Assembly: GCA_019188255.1 (NCBI GenBank)
Contig: JAETXT010000003.1
Location: 3,286,001-3,350,000 of the forward strand
Origin: Verticillium longisporum
Taxonomy: Eukaryota > Ascomycota > Sordariomycetes > Glomerellales > Plectosphaerellaceae
DNA: 64,000 bases
Reading direction: 5' to 3'
Shown here: positions 54,183 to 64,000 of the stretch, in pieces
How the letters are laid out: each line of letters begins with the position of its first letter
Numbering within the stretch: position 1 is the first letter of the stretch
Translations under genes and position numbers: made by a program
The notes under the pieces: model-generated
What the model saw: only the letters and a program-made list of their open reading frames with translations
Databases searched by the model: none
Told to the model about the DNA's origin: nothing

Positions 54183-55925
54183 ATGACCGATACATACGAG
54201 CTGTGGGTGGGCGGCCGAGAACAACCTGGCAATGGCGAGCTGTAAGCCTCCATGTTGATGGGCCCTCGACCTCGCTATCGAGCCACTCACTCATTCTCTG
54301 TAGCATCCCCATCGAGGATCCTGCCACTGGGGACATCTTTGCACAGTAGGCGACTCCAGTCCCATACACTTGTCCTACAGGTCACTCGACGTTGAGAACT
54401 CACCACTCATGCTCCCAGCTGCCACTCGGCCTCCGCCGCCGACGTCAATGACATCGTAGCAGCCGCTCACGAGACCTTCAAATCAGGCGTCTGGTCAAAG
54501 GCACCCCGCCAGACACGCGCCGATGTCCTCGATGCCGCCGCCAACCTCTTGGTCACTGCCATTCCGCAGCTTATACCGCTCGAGGTCCGCCAGACTGGCC
54601 GTGCCATCCGCGAGCTCAACGCCCAGGTCCCCACCCTGACCAAGTGGTTCCGCTACTATGCTGCCCTTCTGCGCACTGAAGAGCGTTCAGTTCTCCCTAC
54701 ATTTGGCAAGCTGCACAATTGGGTCGACCGTGTGCCCCTCGGTGTCGTCGTCCAAATCACCCCTTTCAACCACCCGCTCCTCATCGCCGTCAAGAAGCTC
54801 GCGCCGGCTCTGGCTGCCGGCAACAGCGTCATCATCAAGCCCAGCGAACTCACGCCATTGACCACACTACGACTGGGGGCTATCCTGCGTGAGGCTGGTC
54901 TTCCCGACGGGGTGCTCACTGTTCTTCCTGGATACGGCGCCACAACCGGCAAGGCGCTCGTCGAACACCCCCTCGTGCGCAAAGTGGATGTGACGGGTGG
55001 AACAGCGGCTGGTCGAGCCATCGGAGCCATCGCTGGGAAGAACCTGGCCAAATTCACAGCCGAGCTTGGCGGCAAAGCACCGCTCGTCGTCTTTGACCAG
55101 GCCGACGTCGATGTCGCCGTCAACGGTATCGCCTTTGGCTCCTTCATTGCTAGTGGACAGACGTGTGTTGCCAGCACGAGGATCATTGTACAAGAGAGCA
55201 TCTACGACGACCTACTGGCCAAGCTTCTAACCAAAGTCGAGTCCATCAAAAGACGTATGGGTGCGCCGAGCAATGCTGAGTCTATGATGGGGCCACTGGT
55301 CTCGGCGAAGCAGCTGAAGAACGTCGAGGATTTGGTCAACGATGCGGTTGTGAACGGCACGGCTGCCATACTCGCGGGGGGCCGTCGCATGACAGGTACG
55401 GGTTCGGTCGACGGCACAGACTTTTCCAAGGGCTACTACTTTGAACCCACGATTCTAGGCGCAGCTACTGGATTGAAGGAGCTTGTGACAAGTCGCATCT
55501 GGAAAGAAGAGGCCTTTGGCCCGGTCATTGTGGTGGCCAAGTTCAGCACGGAACAGGAAGCTGTCGACTTGGCCAATGACAGTGAGTTCGGCCTCGGCGC
55601 AGCTCTGTGGACCAAAGACCTGTCTCAAGCATTCCGCGTTTCGGAGCAAATCGACGCTGGCATCGTATGGGTGAACACGCACCACCGCAACGACCCGAGC
55701 AGTCCGTGGGGGAGCCAAGGGGTCCAGCGGCGTGGGCAGCGAGAACGGCCGGGATGCTTTCTACGCGTACACCAAGATGAAGAGTACGATTATCAACTAC
55801 GCCTCGACGGAGGAAGCGCTCGCCGCCGACGATTGGTTCCGGGAAGGCACGGGGGACGTGAGATACGGATAGTTGGAGACTCGAATCAACATTTGTCCGA
55901 GTCCCCTGAATCTATAAAGAAATAA
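54183..55925 (+). pseudogene. NAD(P)-dependent aldehyde dehydrogenase with C-terminal frameshift
   Basis: Exons 54183-54241, 54304-54345 and 54419 onward; introns of 62 and 73 bp. ALDH superfamily: oxidises aldehydes to acids. Seen: QITPFNHPLL, KPSELTPLTT, catalytic Glu in FTAELGGKAP (about residue 249), catalytic Cys in SGQTCVAS (about residue 283), 34 residues apart as usual, and EEAFGPVI. After HHRNDPSSPW the frame is lost in a G5 run near 55709-55713. The read frame ends at 55925 with an unrelated basic tail, while the expected ending (GSENGRDAFYAYTKMKST...FREGTGDVRYG) is present in the next frame to a TAG at 55872. The real gene was probably about 517 residues. As the C-terminus helps form the oligomer and substrate tunnel, the product is doubtful unless the indel is an assembly error. 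Confidence 0.88.
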
Positions 55926-55953
55926 CGCTTGTTCGCCCCATATGCTTGCGTGC

Positions 55954-57085
55954 CTAGAATCGGATCTTGAGAGACCATCCGACACGCACCACCCTCGCAG
56001 CACACAATGTTGCGAAACAGCACGCGTACAGCAGGCCGGAGAACACAATGAGACCCCAGTAATCTCCCCCTGCTGCTCTGATAATCTCACCTCCAAGGGG
56101 AATGCCCACCAGGCAGGCCACGGCAGCGACGTAAACGCCGTGGCGTAATATCGCCCGTACTCACTCGTCTCACACAGCCTGCCGATGCACACTGGGCTTA
56201 TGCTAATATTGTTGCCGCTGCCAAAGCCAAACACGACGCTAAACATGACGATCCCCGGCATGGACGAACCCGCCGGCAGCCAAATGGCCAGACAAGCAAT
56301 CGGGTTCAGCACCGCCGCGAGAATGTTGGAGTTGAACGGGCCAAAGTGGTCTCCCCACCACCCAGCCAGCACGCGGCCCGCGACGCTCACGGCGTTGAGG
56401 ATGGTCGGTATCTGGTACGAAAAGGACGTGCCGAACCCCTGCCGCAGGGAATAACTGGATATATACGTCAGGGGGATGAACAGCGCAAACTCGAGGAAAA
56501 AGATCGAAATCGTGGTCAGCGAAAAGGCAGGGTCGCGAAAGATGCGGACGTCGGGTCGGGCCTTTGCGTCCGGCTTCGGGGCCAGCCGTGACTGGATGAG
56601 CGGCGTCGCGACGGCGCAGAAGAGCAGGCAGATGAAGGCGATGGTGCGGATGGCCCAGGCCCACCCGACTCGCTCGAAGAGAACCCGGGGGAGGACGGGG
56701 GAGATCATGCCCGCGAACGAGGCACCCGTGGACGCGACGCCCGTGGCGAGGCCTCTGCGCTCGGAGAACCAGTGGCCGACGGCCGAGTAGGCGGGCGTGA
56801 ACAGCAGCGAGGCGCCTATGCCGTTGAGGAAGCCGAATGTCAGGAGGAAATGCCAGTACTCTTGTCCAGGTCAGCCGATGTACTTGCCATCATGGTGGTG
56901 AGTTCGACCAGTGCAAACGCTTAGCAGCATCATGGCGGTGACGACGCATACGCTGCCGCTGAATATCAACCAGCGCGGCCCGTACTTGTCGAAGAGGGGT
57001 CCGATGTAGATGCCGCAGAAGAAGCACAGGAAAACAAAGGTCGAAAAGATCCAGCCGATCTGGCCCTCGGTATAGTCCTTCAGCT
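55954..57085 (-). pseudogene. MFS transporter (monocarboxylate/MCT-like), 5'-truncated and frameshifted
   Basis: Two recognisable exons on the minus strand, up to 56909 and from 56860 down, with a 48-bp intron. Visible MFS segments: EGQIGWIFSTFVFLCFFCGIYIGPLFDKYGPR (first loop with the G..D..G.R signature), YSAVGHWFSERRGLATGVASTG, GRVLAGWWGDHFGP and YGRYYATAF. After ATAFT one base is missing near 56131; the proper ending (AACLVGIPLGGEII... to a TAG at 55954-55956) is in the neighbouring frame. Upstream of NQLKDYTEG an in-frame TAA occurs and no first membrane helix or start is found before the tRNA at 57306, so the N-terminus is missing or lies in an undetected exon. Convergent with the ALDH; stops about 80 bp apart. 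Confidence 0.8.
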
Positions 57086-57305
57086 GGTTCGCGCCGACTT
57101 ACTCTGTCTCGTCCAACGCCAGACACCCTGACTGGCGCGACGAAAGCTGATGGAGCAAACATGACATGAAGCTCATGAGCCAAGAACAAGGGAAGCCTAC
57201 ATATCTGGACCATAAGATAGCACCTTGCTCACGGTACACAGCCACCTGGAAATGCTGAGCAAAAGGGTGCCACCTGGACCGAGGCCACAGGGACAAAAGA
57301 TGAAT

Positions 57306-57376
57306 TGCGTGAACTGGGAATCGAACCCAGGGCTCCCCGATGGCAACGGAGAATTTTACCACTAAACCATTCACGC
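57306..57376 (-). tRNA. tRNA-Gly (GCC)
   Basis: 71-nt cloverleaf: acceptor GCGTGAA pairs with TTCACGC, D arm GGTTTAGTGGTAAAA, anticodon stem CTCCG/CGGGG with loop TTGCCAT (anticodon GCC), T arm CTGGG TTCGATT CCCAG. No intron. An oligo-T terminator follows at about 57294 on the minus strand. Confidence 0.95.
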
Positions 57377-57648
57377 TTGATATCCTGAGCGAAGGCTCCT
57401 GGATCATTGCAACGGGAACCAGGGGGTACCATAATAAATCGCGCGAAAGCCAGATATCTGGTCTGTAGTCGTGGGATCGTGGTGGGTGGATGAGGGCAAG
57501 ATGTGGGGCTCGAGTCATGGTCGCACTGTCCGGCTCTTTGTCTCGATCTCTCCACATGGAAACTTTTCTGCATCTTCGGGTCCGTCTGACGCGAGCGGTA
57601 GCAACTCCGACACCATGACCCCAACCTCCAGGAGCCCCTACATCAACT

Positions 57649-57722
57649 GGTCGGTTAGCTCAGTTGGTTAGAGCGTGGTACTAATAATGCCAAGGTCATG
57701 AGTTCGACCCTCATACTGACCA
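57649..57722 (+). tRNA. tRNA-Ile (AAT)
   Basis: 74-nt cloverleaf: acceptor GGTCGGT/ACTGACC, D arm with TAGCTCAGTTGG (A box), anticodon loop CTAATAA (anticodon AAT), T arm ATGAG TTCGACC CTCAT (B box). TTTT terminator at about 57729-57732. Divergent from the tRNA-Gly, about 270 bp apart. Confidence 0.94.
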
Positions 57723-57941
57723 GCTATATCTTTTGCCAGTTCGCGAGACTTTTTTTCTGGCTTCCATGGCGGTGATGCGCACCATTTGGCGCAGGAATGG
57801 GACAGCCGACAGGTAGTATTCTCGTGAAAGGCTCAGTTGTGGGGCAGTGACATTTCTTTTCCGGCTCTCGTCGGGATGTGCGTGGGCGGTTCCATTAATT
57901 TGTCTTGGGATCTAGTTCAGCAGGCCAAAAGCCTGAACATG

Positions 57942-58182
57942 CTAAATGTGTCCACTGTCGAGGTGCTCCGCTGGGCCCGGCTCGGCGCCGTAGCACTTGA
58001 CCCACCAGTGCCGCGACTTCGGCGTCTTCAGGTTCCGACACGGCATGCAACTACGGGCCTTGGCGACGGGGGCATACCGGAAGCTGAACATTGCGCCATT
58101 GCTGGCATATTCTGTAGTCGTCAGCCAGAGACTCGTCGTGGGCTTGTTGCTGCGGGCCTCCTCTGTACTGACCGCCGGACAT
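57942..58182 (-). CDS. Possible small two-exon protein, function unknown
   Basis: Starting at MSGGQYRGGPQQQ (58182), exon 1 runs to 58078; a 52-bp intron (58026-58077, GTATGC...GAAG) joins in phase to exon 2 (58025-57942), giving about 62 residues ending AEHLDSGHI. A tryptophan- and cysteine-containing stretch (RHWWVKCYG) crosses exon 2. The start context is reasonable. I recognise no family; a longer competing frame on the opposite strand (57837-58505) looks like its shadow. Evidence is only frame and splice compatibility. Confidence 0.3.
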
Positions 58183-58964
58183 TGTATGGTCTGGTAACTG
58201 CGCTGACTGAGTGCTGTGGAGGGAAGCGGCGCAGCATTGTAACAAGGGCCCAGAGCCGACGAACACGACTCCTGGAAAATCACTTCAGCCTAGGAGAAAG
58301 CTGTAGCTTAAGGTGTCATGCCAACGTACGTCTTGGTACGAAGATTGATGTGTTTCCCGGTAGGACAGGTGCATGGTCGTACGTATGGCGAATATTCGTC
58401 CTGGGCTGCGCACAGAAGCCACTGACCAGGGATGCGTCTGACAACAGTCGAACAGGCGAATCAGCGACAGACCGAAGAGTGGTGCCTGGAGCGGCCCCCG
58501 TCTGACAGGCTGTGGCATTGTTCGTCATCAATCTGTGAGTGCCGGGCACAGCAAAAATTCACGAGACGAGATGCGGACCGACGCGGTTGGCAGGGTAGGG
58601 GACGACCTCGCTGCTGCGCCGCGCCAGAGTACTGACGCAGTCTAGCCCGCTGTCGAAAGCGGTGCTAGTCGGATGGCTGTGATAGGCCAGCTCGCCAATT
58701 TCCATCGTGTCGTGTGGTTTTGTCCGTCGAAGAGCATCCTGCATGCATGGTGGGTTTGCATCCATTTCTCGGATTCAAGTCTTAGAATGCCGTGGGACAG
58801 CGATGGCACGTTCTATATCAGGCACTTTGTCTGCCCCTCTTGGGATGGCTTCGAAATGGATCAGCTTGGGCATCATACTCAATTCGAATCCCGTCATTTT
58901 CCTAACCAACCATTTTACGTAGCCAAATTGTTAGCTGATTGACTCCCACGATCCTAACACAACA
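58183..58964. other. Intergenic region without a supported gene
   Basis: Normal composition; several overlapping frames of 60-90 codons on both strands, none with recognisable features. Confidence 0.4.
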
Positions 58965-60111
58965 ATGTCCGGCTCAACAGCAGCGACTCACATACCGGGC
59001 GCGACTTCGGCAGCAGTAGAGCCCTCCTGCACGACAGCGGTGCCGGGAAAGTACGGAAGCGTCCCGTATGACGCCTGCAACTCCAACTACAACTTTGAGC
59101 CAGACTTTGCGGCCAACTGCGCCTTTGCAGTGCTCTTTGGGTTGACCCTGGGCGCCCACTTGGTGCAAGCCGTCACCTGGAAAAAGGTACGCGAACTCAT
59201 CACCTCGAGTCTTGTGGTTGTGTTGAACTCACAAGCATAGCGATTCTGCTGGGTGGTGACCATGGCGGCCGCGTGGGAATGTACCGCGTTCGTCCTCAAA
59301 TCGGCCGGCGCGCGGGACCAGCAAAAGCAGATCTACGCTATCCTAGGCCAGCTTTTTTTCCTCCTCGCACCCTTGTGTAAGTATTTCATCCTTGAGAGAT
59401 TCTGTATAGAACTAACTGACTCGATGCAGGGATGAATGCTTTCGTCTACATGACCGTCTCCCGACTCATGTACTACGTCTTGCCTGATCGCAGCATCTGG
59501 AACCTCAAAGCCACCCAGCTCACAAAACTCTTCGTCTGGATCGACGTGCTCTGCTTCCTCGTGCAAGCCGGCGGCGGCAGTCTCCTGTCGGGCGATGACA
59601 TGGAGATGATGCGCATTGGACAGTGCATCTATGTTGCCGGCTGCGCCGCGCAGCTGTTCTTCATCGTCATCTTCTGCGCACTGATGGGTCGACTGTACGT
59701 CAGGATGCGCGAGGCTCAACGCTTCGACCTCAGGATGAGACTTGTGAAGTCGCTATTCTGGGCTTTGCTTGCCGTTCTTGTCTTCATCATGGTGAGTTCA
59801 TTTTTTCTGAGCATCCTTATCACACAAGCCCTGCTGACATTTACCTGCAGATTCGAATCGTCTTCCGCCTGTACGAGTTCAAGCCGGGCTCGGACTTCAA
59901 CAGCGAGATCCTGACGAATGAGTACTATGCGCTTGGACTTGACGCGCTGCCGATGCTGCTTGGGCTTCTGTTACTTAACGCAGTGCATCCCGGATGGGTG
60001 CTTCGTGGTCCGGATAGCGAACTGCCCAGAGTAACGAGGCGCGAGAAGAAAGAGATCAAACGGCAGAAGAAGGAGGCTAAGAAGGCAGCCAAGCTGGCGG
60101 CGAAGGAGTAA
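58965..60111 (+). CDS. RTA1-like seven-transmembrane protein
   Basis: Exons 58965-59186, 59241-59376, 59430-59791 and 59851-60111; introns of 54, 53 and 59 bp with GT..AG; total 326 residues. RTA1 family (lipid-translocating exporter family, fungal plasma membrane or ER; members confer resistance to toxic lipids and 7-aminocholesterol). Seen: Tyr/Asn-rich lead YNFEPDFAANCAFAVLFGLTLGAHL, the family motif WECTAFVLKS, FLLAPLWMNAFVYMTVSRLMYYV, DVLCFLVQAGGG, a long LLAVLVFIMIRIVFRLYEF, and NEYYALGLDALPMLLGLLLLNAVHPG. About seven hydrophobic helices. The tail is strikingly basic (RREKKEIKRQKKEAKKAAKLAAKE), presumably cytosolic. Start at the first ATG, followed by a short Ser/Thr-rich extracellular segment with two Cys. 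Confidence 0.93.
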
Positions 60112-61067
60112 AAGAGGCAGAAGAAGGCGATGAAGTTGTCGCACGTCATAGAGGCCCAACGATCGTCAGACACCTTCGAGATGGATGAGGCGTCGGACCG
60201 AGGTGATGCTCATGCAGTGAGCAGTCTGAAATATTTCCTTTTCCGTCCATATCCCACATCAAATAGACAGATAGAATCCATTTATTTTGACTGAAGCCTT
60301 GAGCTTGTTGTTCGAGACCGACCCTGGGAGATTGTGCCTGCCAACCTACCTGGCTCCAATGTCGGACTGACAGTAGGAGCACCCTCGCCGCTCTTGGTCT
60401 TCCGCGATTGATGGAAACGAAGGTGAGAATTGTGCACATCTTGCATGAACGAAATGAGACCACGACAGCAACCGTTAGATCGAGATCCCGGTCCGTTTCC
60501 GAGTGTCTGGTACAGTGTCTACAGGGGCTGACCCTCTGCAGGTCGCTTTCAGCTGAATGTGCGAGTGACGAGACCACGACCCCGCCCTTCTACAATCAAC
60601 AGCTTACCGACAGGGGACCTCCATTGCTGAAAGAAAGTCTATTTTCTTGACATATGCAACTCTTCGGCACTTCCTATGAGCCTTCATGGATCACATGCCA
60701 CATATAAGTGAGGGCTGGACATCTTGGCCCGTCCCACCTTCAGCCGCACTTCCCACAATGACAGCTCAGAGAAACCAGACGCCTCTCAACATGTGCTGGC
60801 CAGCCTTACTGAAGTACATGTGAAGACGAAAGTATATGGTACTTCTAGGTGGCGTACGCCACGGCTAAGCCCGTAATCCGCCTAAGCTTCAATGATTCCA
60901 GGAGTACAGGAGCCAGTTTGACCCCATTCTGACTTGACATGAGCCTACAAAGCTTCAACGTGTTTCAGCGGGGTACGTCGTTCAAGTCAATGTCTACCAG
61001 CCAAAACTCAACATATCTTCATTTACTTAGTGGTCAGCATAGCCAAGTGCAGACACATGACTAGCCC
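60112..61067. other. Intergenic region upstream of the Tc-like gene
   Basis: About 950 bp of normal composition with no supported gene. CATATAAG at about 60701-60708 could be a TATA element, but it is about 360 bp from the next ATG. Confidence 0.4.
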
Positions 61068-64000
61068 ATGGCCATCGACGGCGATCCAAGCAAGGCCGCG
61101 GCCGGCGCCGGGTATGGTCTGTTCGGCGCTCCGTCACAGGGCTCTCGCTCGGCCGGCCAAGATTTCTTTGACCTATCCACCCTCGGGAGCACCCTCTCGG
61201 CCTCATCTGCTCTGCCTGCCGCGCCATCCATAGTCCCGCAAAAGGAGGGCGGTGCCATTTCTGGCCTGGGAGAGAAATACAACGTCAGCTCAGCCTCCGG
61301 GACCGGGTCATTGTCTGTGCCTATCCAGACATCACCCGCCAGGCGCGGTATGCAACCACAGCTCGCGCTTCAGTACGATTCAGCCGCTGGGAACAGCGAG
61401 TTCGGCCTCGGGTGGCAATTGCGCGGTGGCGCTTCCATCACGCGGAAGACATCCAAAGGCTTGCCTCGATATCATGACCCCGCTTCCGGCCCGGAATCCG
61501 ATGTCTTTGTCCTCTCCGGCATGGAGGATCTGGTGCCCGTGTTCAAGAAAGACGCATCAGGGGTGATTCTCCAGGACTCTGCGGGCAATCCCGTCACCGA
61601 AGAGTCCGTCCGTGGCAACCATGTAGTGCGGAGGTATTTCCCACGCAGTCGCCAGACTTTTGCTCGCATTGAACGCTGGACGAATCTTGAAAGCCGGGAC
61701 GACGTGCACTGGCGCGTCGTGACTGAGGAAAATAGCACTTTGGTCTTCGGCTCCGATGCCAACTCCAGAATATTCGACCAATCAGCCGCGGTCGACGGCA
61801 ATATCCGCATCTTTTCATGGCTTCAGTCTGAAACCTATGATACATACGGCAATGCCATGATTTTCACCTACAAGCAGGAGGACTCGGCCAATGTCAATGG
61901 TGAGGCAGCACATGAGGCGTTCCGTACGCCTGAGATTCGGGGGGCCAACCGATATCTGAAAACCATTCGATACGGAAACACGATGCCCAACCGATCTCAG
62001 AGCACCTGGGCTGCGTTTTCGGCATTCGAACTCTCCCAGGACTCATGGAAGTTCTCCGTTGTTTTTGACTATGGGGAACATGACGAGAGCCTTCCCAGCC
62101 CCGTTGAAGTCGGTGCCTGGCGGTCAAGACTGGATCCCTTCTCGACCCATCGGCCGGGTTTTGAGTTACGGACCTACCGACTCTGCCACAGGATCTTGAT
62201 GTTTCATCATTTCACTGAGCTGGGCCAAGAACCTTGTCTCGTGTCCTCAATGGAGCTCGCATATCGCGAGCACCCATCCCTGACGGTCTTGACGTCTGTT
62301 CGTCATTTTGGACATTCTTTTGATGCCACCTCAAGTACAATCATCTCACGCGGTCTCCCACCACTTGAATTCTTCTACCAGGAGTTTCCTTTAGACCAGG
62401 AACTCGATAAATTGACCCCGCAAGTGGTGGACGAGAGAAGCCTTCGCAACCTTCCCGTTGGCCTTGATGGAAGAGACTACCAGTGGATCGACTTAGATGG
62501 CGACGGTCTCCCTGGAATACTCATGAGGTCAGAAGCCGCATGGTACTACAAGCGCAACACCAGCGCCAACAATGTCCGGGCTGGGACAGAGCCACCTCAG
62601 GCCGTTGCCCGATTTGGAGAACTAGAGCTGATCCGCACAATTCCGTCGGCGTCTGAACCTGAAATGTGTCACTTTGGTGATGTGACGGGTTCTGGGAAGC
62701 TGAATTTGATCCAAACAGCACCCTCAGGATGGGGATACTTTGAACGCGAAGCGGACAATGACACTGGATGGACCAATTTCCGATACATGGCCAGGTTTCC
62801 CAATGTCGATGCCTCGAAAGATAGTGTCAAAATGATCGATCTCACCGGAGACGGCTTGCCAGATGTCCTCATATACGAGGATAAAGTCCTGACTTGGTAC
62901 CCTTCGCTCGGCGAAGAGGGCTATGGAGACGGTGTCTCTGTTTTACAGCCTTCCTCAGATAGGAGTTCCCCAATCTGCCTCTTCCAGGACACGGAACAAA
63001 CTCTGTATCTGGCTGATATGTCGGGAGATGGTCTCGCTGATATTGTTCGAATACGAAACTCTGATGTCAGCTATTGGCCAAACTGCGGCTACGGCAGCTT
63101 TGGCCGCATCGTCCAGATGGACGGCGCACCATCTTTTGACTATCAAGATGCATTCCATCAGGGAAGAATCCGCTTGGCAGATATTGACGGCTCTGGAACG
63201 ACCGATCTCATCTATCTTTCAGGTCAGGGGTTGGACCTGTACATGAACCAGTCTGGCAACCAGTTTTCTGCCAGAAAGCGGCTGCCGCCAAGCTTCCCAA
63301 TTGATAACACCTCCGTTGTCAGTGTCGCGGATCTTCTGGGAAATGGAACAGCCTGTCTCACTTGGTCGACAAGCCTTCCCGCAGAACGCCAAAGTATTCA
63401 GTATATAGACTTCATGAAGGGCCGTAAACCGCATCTTCTCAACCGCTTCGTCAACAATTTGGGAGCCGAGACGGTGATAAGATATGCGCCATCCACCAAG
63501 TTCTACCTGGACGATAAGCAGAGCGGAACCCCCTGGATCACGAGGCTTCCCTTTCCCGTTCACTGCGTGGAGCAAGTGGAGACCATTGACCATGTCAGTC
63601 GCAGCCGGTTCGCAAAACGATACAGCTACCATCATGGATACTTTGACGGTGTTGAAAGAGAGTTCCGTGGCTTCGGCCGAACAGACGAGTGGGACACTGG
63701 CGTCTTCGAGGCAGCGACGAGTCCCCGGATGAGCAACGAGGATGCTGCTTGGCACACCCCGCCCGTGCGGACGACCACATGGTTTCATACCGGAATGTTC
63801 GTCGACGAAAGGACCTGGAGCCGCCAGATACAGGCCGAATATTTTGCGGACCATGTGCGTGAAGAGCTTCAGAGTTCGCCATCTCATGGTGCTTTATTGC
63901 CCGAGTCGGTCAATCCGTTCGATCCAGAGGAGACCAGCATCCTGAGAGAGCGTTTCCGGGCACTTAAGGGAAAGCTTCTTCGAAAAGAGGTATACAGCGA
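61068..64000 (+). CDS. Tc toxin B-component-like protein (SpvB/TcdB family), truncated by window end
   Basis: Single open frame of 977 codons from ATG 61068 (context CCCATGG), still open at the last base; no introns. After a Gly/Ala/Ser-rich start comes an SpvB-type domain (about residues 75-330: EKYNV..GTGSLSVPI, QLALQYDSAAGNSEFGLGW, SITRKT). FG-GAP/VCBS-like Asp-rich loops of the beta-propeller follow: DLDGDGLPG (475), DLTGDGLPD (591), DMSGDGLAD (650), DIDGSGTTD (705). A TcdB middle-region-like segment comes next (about 760-970: RFVNNLGAETVIRYAPS, REFRGFGRTDEWDT). In bacteria such B subunits form the propeller and cocoon that hold an ADP-ribosylating or other Rhs-cleaved effector and dock on the TcA pore. 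The rest (Rhs repeats, effector) would lie beyond the window. No signal peptide. Bacterial-type architecture and lack of introns suggest horizontal acquisition; homologues occur in some other fungi. Confidence 0.88.
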   Translation, partial: MAIDGDPSKAAAGAGYGLFGAPSQGSRSAGQDFFDLSTLGSTLSASSALPAAPSIVPQKEGGAISGLGEKYNVSSASGTGSLSVPIQTSPARRGMQPQLALQYDSAAGNSEFGLGWQLRGGASITRKTSKGLPRYHDPASGPESDVFVLSGMEDLVPVFKKDASGVILQDSAGNPVTEESVRGNHVVRRYFPRSRQTFARIERWTNLESRDDVHWRVVTEENSTLVFGSDANSRIFDQSAAVDGNIRIFSWLQSETYDTYGNAMIFTYKQEDSANVNGEAAHEAFRTPEIRGANRYLKTIRYGNTMPNRSQSTWAAFSAFELSQDSWKFSVVFDYGEHDESLPSPVEVGAWRSRLDPFSTHRPGFELRTYRLCHRILMFHHFTELGQEPCLVSSMELAYREHPSLTVLTSVRHFGHSFDATSSTIISRGLPPLEFFYQEFPLDQELDKLTPQVVDERSLRNLPVGLDGRDYQWIDLDGDGLPGILMRSEAAWYYKRNTSANNVRAGTEPPQAVARFGELELIRTIPSASEPEMCHFGDVTGSGKLNLIQTAPSGWGYFEREADNDTGWTNFRYMARFPNVDASKDSVKMIDLTGDGLPDVLIYEDKVLTWYPSLGEEGYGDGVSVLQPSSDRSSPICLFQDTEQTLYLADMSGDGLADIVRIRNSDVSYWPNCGYGSFGRIVQMDGAPSFDYQDAFHQGRIRLADIDGSGTTDLIYLSGQGLDLYMNQSGNQFSARKRLPPSFPIDNTSVVSVADLLGNGTACLTWSTSLPAERQSIQYIDFMKGRKPHLLNRFVNNLGAETVIRYAPSTKFYLDDKQSGTPWITRLPFPVHCVEQVETIDHVSRSRFAKRYSYHHGYFDGVEREFRGFGRTDEWDTGVFEAATSPRMSNEDAAWHTPPVRTTTWFHTGMFVDERTWSRQIQAEYFADHVREELQSSPSHGALLPESVNPFDPEETSILRERFRALKGKLLRKEVYS

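Noticed and set aside
57837..58505. 222-codon ORF on the + strand
   Set aside because: Low-complexity mix of residues, no domain, and better explained as antisense to the small spliced candidate.
1..64000. CRISPR array or bacterial operon
   Set aside because: No regularly spaced short repeats; introns and eukaryotic tRNA genes show a fungal nuclear genome.

Overview
This window comes from a filamentous ascomycete (Pezizomycotina). The genes carry short introns of about 48-98 bp with GT..AG ends, and the families are typical of moulds: an RTA1-like protein, a NACHT/ankyrin NLR-like protein, a pogo/Fot1-type transposon, and Gypsy and Copia retroelements. More than half of the window is AT-rich DNA in which CpA/TpG is almost absent while CpG is retained. 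That is the signature of repeat-induced point mutation (RIP) of the CpA to TpA type.

Layout. 1-8722: RIP-killed retroelements, namely the 3' part of a Copia element 'X' and a Gypsy element, the latter interrupted by an unmutated pogo/Fot1-like DNA transposon. 8723-13200: an island of normal composition with an intronless alkylsulfatase gene. 13200-23884: RIP'd DNA including a full-length Copia element (698-bp LTRs) and a truncated inverted copy of it. 24400-27200: an island with a frameshifted acyl-CoA oxidase-like gene. 27200-34700: RIP'd X element, a second pogo/Fot1-like copy, a tRNA-like relic and a RIP'd hAT transposase. 34785-49720: a NACHT-ankyrin gene split by an almost 12-kb RIP'd Gypsy element that itself holds two more pogo/Fot1-like copies. 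The insertion has 214-bp LTRs and a perfect 5-bp target duplication, and the ankyrin frame is continuous across the empty site. 50284-64000: gene-dense DNA with two folylpolyglutamate synthase paralogues tail to tail, an aldehyde dehydrogenase and an MFS transporter (both frameshifted, convergent), tRNA-Gly(GCC), tRNA-Ile(AAT), a probable small gene, a four-exon RTA1-like gene, and an intronless ORF of at least 977 codons resembling the B component of bacterial Tc insecticidal toxin complexes, running off the window end.

There is no single operon-like system. The picture is an accessory, transposon-rich segment abutting a gene-rich one. Old retroelements were inactivated by RIP. A young family of four near-identical DNA transposons then spread inside them without being RIP'd. 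Several host genes are visibly damaged by insertion or by single-base indels. The strongest candidates for interest are the Tc-like protein (probable bacterial origin), the dissected NLR-like gene with its clean empty site, and the transposon family that amplified although every copy carries the same transposase frameshift.
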